From positions 34,907-98,906 of the forward strand of contig NZ_JACHIF010000014.1 in the NCBI RefSeq assembly GCF_014203045.1: DNA of 64,000 nt, written 5' to 3'. How positions within the stretch are numbered: position 1 is the stretch's first letter; every line of letters starts with the position of its first letter. This document shows, in pieces, positions 58,350-64,000 of the stretch. The notes under the pieces were generated by a model. It was not told the origin of the DNA. It worked only from the letters and a program-made list of their open reading frames with translations, and did no database searches. Source of the stretch: Prosthecobacter dejongeii. Its GTDB lineage: Bacteria > Verrucomicrobiota > Verrucomicrobiia > Verrucomicrobiales > Verrucomicrobiaceae. Both the position numbers and the translations under genes were made by a program.

Positions 58350-59624
58350 ATGAAGCTTGCCGTCCCCCTGCTCGCCGCCTTCGGGTGTGCACTCACCACT
58401 TTCACTTCGGCCGCAGACGAGCCATACCGACCCGAAGCGGGGAAATTTCCTCCTGTGGAAAAAGCCCACGCTTATCGGGGCGAGCTCGTCTTTGTGGACC
58501 ATGCCAACCGCCGGGGCAGCCTGCGGGTGCAGGGTACAGGCACGTTCCGCCGCAATGATCCGCACCCTTTTGCCCTGCTCCCTTACGCCATCGTTCGCTA
58601 CCACGGTGCACCGGCAGATCTTCGCGATATCCCCCTCGGCACCATGCTGCACGTTCGCGCTTTTCTCCCCCCCGATCCGAAGATCTCCGCCGTCCCCATA
58701 CTCCCCATTAACAACAAAGAAAAAGACGCCGATCACAATCGCGGTGCCGGCATCGCACCTGCCGAAAATCACGTCCTCATCCTCGAAGACGACCCCAGCC
58801 ATTGCCAGCGCGAAGGCTTGATCTGGAAACTCCATCAACTCGAGATAAAAAACAACGAAGGCGTCATCACCGCTCATCGTGAACCCAAGGCCCTCGCTGA
58901 CGATTTGCCGCACAAAGCCTCCGAGGAAAAACTCTCCTTCGATGCCGCCACCCGCATCTGGCGCGGTCGTGAATCTCTCTCCCTTGCCGACTTGATTGCC
59001 GAAGGCACCTGGCCCGCCACAGGCCAGAAATCCCTCGGTGGCCAGCCAGTCCATTTAGGCATCACCTGGAAGCCAACACTCGGCGGTGTATTCACCCGCT
59101 TTCACATCTCGGACATCTGGTTGGACGAAACCTCCCTACAGCGCGCCGCCCATCTCCAGACCGAGACTCACAAAACCTTCATCCGCAGCCGTTGGATGCC
59201 CGCCTGGGTGGATACCGTCGAATATGGCAAATTTGGTCGCGCCACCGTCACCGCCACCCTCTTCGGCGGCATGGACGCCTCACTCTACGCCGAATTTAAA
59301 AAAGGCATCCCCGCCTTTATGAATGGCGTGGAGAATACCCTCAAGCACACCGAAGGCGGCACTGCCGGCCCCACCCAGCTAGCCTCACGTGGCAACCTCA
59401 TCGAGGTCACAAAGTCCTCCGAAATCATCCCCGTAGGTAGCAGCGGCATCCAGATCCGTTTTGAGACAGACCTCATCACCGAAGGCCTCCGCCCCACCCG
59501 AGTCATCCGCGTCCGCCCAGCCAATTGGCCCGATGTCCACCTACCCCGGGAAGAATACATCAACAGCGGCAACTTCAAACACGAAGACCGCTTCCCCACA
59601 CCCGCCATCTTCCCCCAATACTGA
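58350..59624 (+). CDS. Secreted unknown protein, paralogue 2
   Basis: 424 residues, clearly homologous to paralogue 1 along the entire length ([60 protein letters not shown]). Signal peptide VPLLAAFGCALTTFTSAAD. 45 bp separate the two genes. Compared with paralogue 1 its DNA uses more C at third positions, marking a change in base composition that extends to the end of the window. Confidence 0.75.
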   Translation: MKLAVPLLAAFGCALTTFTSAADEPYRPEAGKFPPVEKAHAYRGELVFVDHANRRGSLRVQGTGTFRRNDPHPFALLPYAIVRYHGAPADLRDIPLGTMLHVRAFLPPDPKISAVPILPINNKEKDADHNRGAGIAPAENHVLILEDDPSHCQREGLIWKLHQLEIKNNEGVITAHREPKALADDLPHKASEEKLSFDAATRIWRGRESLSLADLIAEGTWPATGQKSLGGQPVHLGITWKPTLGGVFTRFHISDIWLDETSLQRAAHLQTETHKTFIRSRWMPAWVDTVEYGKFGRATVTATLFGGMDASLYAEFKKGIPAFMNGVENTLKHTEGGTAGPTQLASRGNLIEVTKSSEIIPVGSSGIQIRFETDLITEGLRPTRVIRVRPANWPDVHLPREEYINSGNFKHEDRFPTPAIFPQY

Positions 59625-59671
59625 GGCCCCAAATACCTCCTGGCCATTAAGCCAATCAACCAACAAAACAA

Positions 59672-59700
59672 AATCTGCGGGCCTCCACGAATCCGCGGGA
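59672..59700. repeat. Further copy of the 55-kb repeat core
   Basis: CTGCGGGCCTCCACGAATCC resembles the core CAGCGGGCCTCCCCGAATCT at 55530-55549 and 55632-55651. It lies after the last paralogue, so copies flank the DUF1552-paralogue block. Confidence 0.6.
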
Positions 59701-59744
59701 AATCCACAGCACCCCACCCAAATACCAGCTTCTCCACGCCCCCC

Positions 59745-60098
59745 TCACTTAAAATAAGTATCCTCATGCGCATACGGCGGCGCGCAGCAGCACAGCAGCC
59801 TCAGCGTCTCCGTCGCCGTGATCTGGTGCCACGCCCCCGGCGGGATCAAGATCGCATCCCCCGGCTTCACTTCCCGTTCCTCACCATTGATCTCCATCCT
59901 GCCCGCCCCCTCCAGGATGAAATAAAATTCCTCACTCAGTTGGTGGTAGTGCCGCTCCGTCGGTCTCCCCACCGGCACCATCGCCTCCGCCAGAGACTGA
60001 TTTTGCACCGGGGCATTCGTCCGGTCCAGGATGCTGCGGATCGTGCTGCCATCCTTCGTCGTGAAGGGCACTTGGTCAGAAAGGGAGTTGATGGTCAT
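59745..60098 (-). CDS. Small cupin-domain protein
   Basis: 117 residues from the ATG at 60098. The cupin motifs HYHQLSEEFYFILEGAGRMEI (metal-binding His/Glu) and GDAILIPPGAWHQITA (second His) form a single double-stranded beta-helix. Mannose-6-phosphate isomerase or dioxygenase-type enzymes share this fold; substrate unknown. It is convergent with paralogue 2 and divergent from the SDR gene at 60150. Confidence 0.8.
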   Translation of the reverse strand: MTINSLSDQVPFTTKDGSTIRSILDRTNAPVQNQSLAEAMVPVGRPTERHYHQLSEEFYFILEGAGRMEINGEEREVKPGDAILIPPGAWHQITATETLRLLCCCAPPYAHEDTYFK

Positions 60099-60149
60099 GC
60101 GGATGCACGCATGGTCAGCCACCGCACGCCGCGTGCAAGTGCACTTCCT

Positions 60150-60959
60150 ATGAACTTCCATCCCCACCACTGCTGCGCCCTCATCACCGGCGCCTCCTCC
60201 GGCCTGGGTGCCGAGTTCGCACGCCAGCTCGCCCCCACCGCCCAGGCCCTCTTCCTCACCGGTCGCCGTGCCGAGGCCCTCGAGTCCGTCAAGGCCCAGT
60301 GCCTCGCACTCAATCCCTCCTTAAACATCCACCTCTGCGCTTGCGATATCGCCACGGACGAGGGCAGGGGACTCCTGCTGGAAACCATCCGCCACTCCAC
60401 CTTCCGTCCCCATCTCTGGATCAACAACGCCGGCATGGGCGACTACGGCACCGTCGCCACCGCAGATCCCGCCAAGCTTCGCGCCCAGATAGACCTCAAT
60501 ATCACCGCCCTCGTCCTCCTCACCCATGCCAGCCTCCCCCTGCTTCAGCGGCCCGGCGGCATCGTCAATGTCAGCTCCCTCGCCAGCACCCTGCCACTGC
60601 CCGCCATGGCCGTCTATGCCGCCAGCAAGGCCTTCGTCACCAGCTTCTCAGAGGCCCTCGCTGTCGAGCTCGCCCCCGCTCACATCACCGTCACCTGCGT
60701 CTGCCCCGGCCCCACCCCCACCAGCTTCAGCCAGACCGCCCGCCGCCCCCAGGGGGAAGACACCGACCGCGGCGGCCAGGACTTCCTCCGCATCCCCCCC
60801 GCCCAGGTCGTCTCAGAGGCCCTCGCCGCCCTCCGCGCCGGCCGCGCCTGCGTCTATCCCGGGGTAGGCGTCAGCCTCGCCGCCCGCCTCTTCCATCACC
60901 TTCCGCGTTTCCTACTGCGTCCCCTCTTGCGGCAGCGCTTCGCCAAAGGCACAATTTAA
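60150..60959 (+). CDS. SDR-family oxidoreductase
   Basis: 269 residues from the ATG at 60150; the open frame runs upstream but would overlap the cupin gene. Motifs ALITGASSGLGAEFARQL (Rossmann), NNAGMGDYG, VSSLASTLPLPAMAVYAASK (Ser and YxxxK) and CPGPTPTSF. DltE-like, close to the YdfG/long-chain SDR type. The C-terminus (FHHLPRFLLRPLLRQRF) may be membrane-associating. DNA is very C-rich. Confidence 0.82.
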   Translation: MNFHPHHCCALITGASSGLGAEFARQLAPTAQALFLTGRRAEALESVKAQCLALNPSLNIHLCACDIATDEGRGLLLETIRHSTFRPHLWINNAGMGDYGTVATADPAKLRAQIDLNITALVLLTHASLPLLQRPGGIVNVSSLASTLPLPAMAVYAASKAFVTSFSEALAVELAPAHITVTCVCPGPTPTSFSQTARRPQGEDTDRGGQDFLRIPPAQVVSEALAALRAGRACVYPGVGVSLAARLFHHLPRFLLRPLLRQRFAKGTI

Positions 60960-60994
60960 AAAAAAGCTCGTCTCCCCCCTGACCCCACCCCGGC

Positions 60995-62602
60995 ATGATC
61001 AAGCGTCCAGACCCCTCCCTCACCCCCATGGACCAGCGCGGTCCCAGCCCCTGGCAGTCCCAGCAGCCCCCCCAGGGCAGCGCCTTGGCCAAGCTCATCC
61101 GCCTCCTCCTCCTCGTCATCATCGCCACCCTCCTCGTCCTCCCCTTCACCCCCTTCGCAGGCAAGATCAAAACCGCCCTCAAAGAGATCGTCGCCGCCGC
61201 TCAAAAAGAGCGCGTCATCACCCGCGAAGTCGAGCGCCGCATCGAGGTTCCTCGCGAGGTCGTCAAGGAAGTCGTCAAAGAAATCGTCCGCGAGGTCGAG
61301 GTCCCCGCTCCCCCAGCCCCCCTCCCAGAAAACTTCATTCCGCGCAAAGACGTGGACGTCTCCAGCTTCTACAACGGCATCACCATCAAGACCAACTTGA
61401 TCACCGAACAGGGCACCTACGCCAGCCTCGAGCGCAAAGACCCCGAAGCCTACAAGGCCGAATTCCAGCTCTCCATCCGCGTCCCCAAAGCCAGCCAAAC
61501 CCTCCCCGAGCTCTCCCGCATCAATCCCCAGCTCCCCACCTTGCTCCCCGGCCTCAGCACCATGCTCCCCACCGCCAAGGTCTCCGGCTTCTACCACAAA
61601 CTCTACGAAAACAAAACCAACGGCATCCAGCGCGACATCACCCGCCTCAATCGCATCCTCGATCGCCACAACTTCTTCGACTGCGAGACCATCCTCGAGC
61701 TCACCCACCCTCAGACCTCCCGCAGGGCCCTCCTCGTTCAGTCTGAAATGGACGTCGTTGCCGATGGCTCCGATGGCGACCGCATGCCCACCCTCGATGA
61801 ATACATCTTCATGTCGGACTACTACCAGCCCTTCACCAGCTACGCCTGGGCGAAAAAAACCACCACGCCAAATCCCCTCCTCGCCCGCTGGGAAGAGCGC
61901 CTCAAAAAAGCCAAAGACCAATTCAACGTCAAAGGCCTCAGTGCCGACCGCAACCGCGAGCTCAAAGCCACCATCACCCAGCTCGGCCTCGAAGTCGCCG
62001 AAATGAAAGCCCGCAGCAGCCTCATCGCCGAAAAAGATCCCTTCATCGTCATCTCCCTCCTCTTCCGTCCCTACGCCACCACCAACAAGCACACCCCCAG
62101 CATCGGCGACTACGCCGTCGTCATCCACGAAGCCAAAATGTACCCCGCCATCTGTGGCGACTACGGCCCCAGCCACAAAATGGGCGAAGCCTCCCTCCGC
62201 CTCGCCAAGACCGTCAATCCCAGCGCCACCCCCTACCGTCGGCCAGAGAGCGACCTCAAAGTCACCTACCTCATCTTTCCCGGCACTGCGGAAAAGCCCA
62301 ATACCCCGCCCAATCTCGGCCACTGGCACCAGAAATGCACCACCTACCTCCAGGAACTCGGCAGCCCAGACGCCGCCCAGACCCTCCACCAGTGGGAAGA
62401 CCTCTTCAAAAAGCCCGAGCCCCCACCCGCCGTCGCCACACCTCCAGCCGCAGGCACACCCCCAGCCAGCAGCGGAACCCCAGCCCCCGCACCCTCTCCC
62501 TCATCCCCGTCTCCCGTGCCTGGCAGCCCCCCACCAGCCACCCCCTCATCAGGCACCTCCACACCTCCCACTCCCGCAGCCCCCACCACCCCCAAGCCCT
62601 AA
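60995..62602 (+). CDS. Membrane-anchored GH75-like (chitosanase-type) protein
   Basis: 535 residues. A cytoplasmic N-terminal tail and one TM segment (LIRLLLLVIIATLLVLPF) are followed by a coiled-coil stalk with repeated VxxEVVKE units (~60-110), a central domain, and a Pro/Ser-rich C-terminal tail (~480-535). The central part has EMDVVADGSDGDRMPTLDEY, then GDYAVVIHEAKMYPAICGDY followed by GPSHKMGEASLRLAK and LIFPGTAEK. These match the GH75 chitosanase pattern (D-x-D-x-D-G, A-I-x-x-D-x-G-P, K-x-G-E-x-S, FPG) by eye. It is probably an envelope-anchored glycosidase or a related binding protein. Substrate unconfirmed. Confidence 0.6.
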   Translation: MIKRPDPSLTPMDQRGPSPWQSQQPPQGSALAKLIRLLLLVIIATLLVLPFTPFAGKIKTALKEIVAAAQKERVITREVERRIEVPREVVKEVVKEIVREVEVPAPPAPLPENFIPRKDVDVSSFYNGITIKTNLITEQGTYASLERKDPEAYKAEFQLSIRVPKASQTLPELSRINPQLPTLLPGLSTMLPTAKVSGFYHKLYENKTNGIQRDITRLNRILDRHNFFDCETILELTHPQTSRRALLVQSEMDVVADGSDGDRMPTLDEYIFMSDYYQPFTSYAWAKKTTTPNPLLARWEERLKKAKDQFNVKGLSADRNRELKATITQLGLEVAEMKARSSLIAEKDPFIVISLLFRPYATTNKHTPSIGDYAVVIHEAKMYPAICGDYGPSHKMGEASLRLAKTVNPSATPYRRPESDLKVTYLIFPGTAEKPNTPPNLGHWHQKCTTYLQELGSPDAAQTLHQWEDLFKKPEPPPAVATPPAAGTPPASSGTPAPAPSPSSPSPVPGSPPPATPSSGTSTPPTPAAPTTPKP

Positions 62603-62689
62603 CCTCCCGTAGTCAGGGCACATAGGCTCAACAGGCAGGTCGCATGGTCCCATTCTTTGGGTAGGACGAATTGTCCCATTTTTTGGTAG

Positions 62690-62710
62690 GGCGCGTTGTC
62701 CCAACGCGCC
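62690..62710. repeat. Palindrome, copy 1 (GGCGCGTTG repeat)
   Basis: GGCGCGTTG pairs perfectly with CAACGCGCC around TCC. It lies after TTTTTTGGTAG and before GTGGGG, both shared with the second copy at 62841. A further partial copy of the flank is near 62652-62679. Confidence 0.65.
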
Positions 62711-62840
62711 GTGGGGGGCAGGCTCGCCACACCCCACGCCTCCCCACAATCTCCCCTTCCGAACAAACACCCTGAGAGGAGCGTGGGCACTCCTGCCCGC
62801 CTTCATATCATGGCTGGGCACGTTGTCCCGTTTTTGGTAG

Positions 62841-62861
62841 GGCGCGTTGGGATAACGCGCC
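62841..62861. repeat. Palindrome, copy 2 (GGCGCGTT repeat)
   Basis: GGCGCGTT pairs with AACGCGCC around GGGAT. Same flanking sequence (GTTTTTGGTAG, GTGGGG) as copy 1. The changed loop keeps the stem, suggesting that the hairpin is what is conserved. Confidence 0.65.
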
Positions 62862-63147
62862 GTGGGGTGCAGGGTCGCCACGTCTATAACCTGCCACCAC
62901 CACGAATACCCCCCTCAAAACCCGCAAAATCGCCCCCCAAAAGGGCAGGGGACCCCACCACGTTCCACGCGTAAATAAATCACCAATACCTTGTTTATCA
63001 ACAAAAGTTAAACAAAAAGAAACCCAAATAACCACCAGGGGCAGGGGATCCCAAACACAAAACGCATCCACCCGCCTTCTAGCCAACCAGAGCAGGGACA
63101 CACCGCACCATCAGGTCCCAGAAAGCCGACCACGAAATCCAAAACCA

Positions 63148-63234
63148 CAGACCCGTAGGACGGGTGTGTCCGGCGCAAAACAACTCCGCCAGTCCTCACC
63201 ACCTCAATCGCCGGATTACCCGTCTCTCCCCGAG
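63148..63234. repeat. Palindromic repeat, family 2, copy 1
   Basis: CAGACCCGTAGGACGGGTGT starts an ~87-bp unit. ACGGGTGTGTCCGGCG pairs partly with CGCCGGATTACCCGT in the second half. A second copy starts at 63478. Their outer parts are nearly identical, while the middle differs. Confidence 0.65.
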
Positions 63235-63477
63235 CCCCCGCACCGCCAGATACCCCCCGTGCCAGCAAACAACCAACCACCCCACATCCCACCAAACCCA
63301 CAGTTTCACCCACTTCCCAGCCTCATAGCCAATTCACGTTCCTCAAAAAATAAAACCGCTAAAACCCTCATCATAAACACAATCAAATAGTCAAAACATC
63401 CAAAATAGAAACGTTCCGCAACCCAGAACCCATCCCAGACCGCACCACACCTCCTAAATCATTCAATCCCAGCCCGT

Positions 63478-63564
63478 CAGACCCGTAGGACGGGTGTGTC
63501 CGGCGCAAAAAAACTCCACCACTCCCACCACCCCCATCGCCGGATGACCCGTCTCTCCCCGAAC
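63478..63564. repeat. Palindromic repeat, family 2, copy 2
   Basis: Same unit as 63148: CAGACCCGTAGGACGGGTGT, then CCGGCGCAAAA and CGCCGGATGACCCGTCTCTC. 330 bp from copy 1. Confidence 0.65.
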
Positions 63565-63898
63565 CTCCGCCACTCCCCACCACCCCAGCCTCACCCTCAT
63601 CCCAAAACACCACGCCACCCAGTCACCCCAAAGTCCAACCTAGGAATCCACCTCAAATCCAAAACTCCAAAACAACCCCAAAAACCATCCAGCCAAAGTA
63701 CTCCCGAGCTTCAGCTCGCCCATACTCCGAAACCACCCAGAGCCCCACACCCTCATCTCATCAAACTCCCAAAACAAACCCCACCCAATCCACACACCGC
63801 CATCCAGATCCTAAAACAGCCAAACCACTTCAAACCCAGCCTCCCAAACACCCTCCAAACCCCTTGAAACCAAGGATCTCAACCCCCATTTGATAACT

Positions 63899-63913
63899 AC
63901 ATACAATGTATGT
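63899..63913. promoter_or_regulatory. Operator-like palindrome
   Basis: ACATAC-AAT-GTATGT is a perfect 6-bp inverted repeat with a 3-bp spacer at the point where base composition returns to normal. It lies in a gene-free region upstream of whatever follows the window. A TTGACT at 63956-63961 might be a -35 box, but no -10 at the right spacing is visible. Confidence 0.35.
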
Positions 63914-64000
63914 AATGTGAAATGCATACTGATTTTGTCGGGAATTGCTTGCGCCTTGACTTTTTGTCTCCAATAATCGGCTCGCTGATTCTTCGAACCT

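Larger units (their letters stand above)
62603..63898. other. C-rich, G-poor gene-free region with repeats
   Basis: About 1.3 kb without a credible gene. The + strand is C- and A-rich: by my count 63541-63600 has 33 C and 7 G, and 63781-63840 has 28 C and 4 G. Several short open frames are Pro- or Thr-rich and look like composition artefacts. Two repeat families lie inside (see separate entries). The strand bias begins around 58 kb, in the coding genes. Confidence 0.7.

Noticed and set aside
59766..60149. N-terminal extension of the SDR frame
   Set aside because: The extra ~128 residues are Arg/His-rich and overlap the cupin gene on the other strand; the Rossmann motif starts just after the ATG at 60150.
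60956..62389. 477-residue open frame on the minus strand opposite the GH75-like gene
   Set aside because: Its product is Gly/Glu/Val/Ala low-complexity and arises from the C-rich codons of the plus-strand gene, which has a TM segment, a stalk and family motifs.
63496..63867. 123-residue Pro/His-rich open frame in the C-rich end region
   Set aside because: Composition artefact: C-rich DNA rarely makes stops, and part of it lies inside a palindromic repeat copy.
63956..63977. Promoter with TTGACT and AATAAT
   Set aside because: Spacing between the boxes is about 10 bp, far too short for a standard sigma-70 promoter.

Overview
The window looks like a chromosomal segment of a Verrucomicrobiota bacterium, probably Verrucomicrobiaceae and perhaps Prosthecobacter-like. 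The pointers are a secreted cytochrome-type DUF1592 protein next to a DUF1552 protein, a very large secreted Ig/LamG/Calx-beta protein whose C-terminal segment carries an Asp-rich DGDGVSNLLEYY motif, many signal-peptide proteins of unknown function, and frequent starts without a clear Shine-Dalgarno sequence. This placement is inference from gene content; no rRNA marker is present.

Layout. 1-1.5 kb: hairpin-rich DNA, a RelB/ParE-type toxin-antitoxin pair, two apparent fragments of an excisionase-like and a recombinase-like gene, and tRNA-Val(CAC), whose 3' end faces them. 1.5-8.6 kb: S10 peptidase, secreted unknown, SDR oxidoreductase, a roadblock-like pair, an Amt ammonium transporter with a coiled-coil N-terminal extension, and a small zinc-ribbon protein. 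8.6-20.8 kb: pyruvate carboxylase, PIG-L deacetylase, a host-attachment-family protein, and a TPR gene followed by a giant secreted metallophosphoesterase. 21-36.4 kb: tRNA-Ser(GCT) and mostly housekeeping or envelope genes: a secreted alpha/alpha-barrel-like protein, a parvulin and metallopeptidase pair, glucuronate isomerase, a TrhO-RluA fusion, an MBL hydrolase, Prc protease, a divergent PurC, PyrD, a CDGSH protein and TrmL. 36.5-52 kb: NagB-like sugar-phosphate isomerase, pentapeptide protein, DsbD-like reductase with an orphan FtsX-type permease, MurI, SGNH hydrolase, QueA, SufT, PhhB, an AsmA-like protein, an enolase-FtsB pair and an alpha/beta hydrolase.

52-59.7 kb is the main accessory block: a DUF1592 cytochrome-type protein, a tandem-domain GxxExxY protein lying between it and its usual DUF1552 partner, and two tandemly duplicated secreted proteins of unknown function. 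A short dispersed repeat occurs at the GxxExxY 3' end and again after the last paralogue. 59.7-62.6 kb holds a cupin, an SDR and a membrane-anchored protein that resembles GH75 chitosanases. From 62.6 to about 63.9 kb there is no credible gene: the + strand is strongly C-rich and G-poor and carries two families of palindromic repeats.

The most unusual structural element is a ~170-bp imperfect palindrome in two copies (38117-38288 and 45976-46142). In both, the terminal TAG of the element is also the stop codon of the adjacent minus-strand gene. Pathway links visible in the window: nucleotide synthesis (purC-like and pyrD, divergent), tRNA modification (trhO-rluA fusion, trmL, queA), Fe-S and thiol chemistry (sufT, CDGSH, DsbD-like), uronate and amino-sugar metabolism (uxaC, NagB-like, SDR), and central carbon metabolism (pyc, eno).
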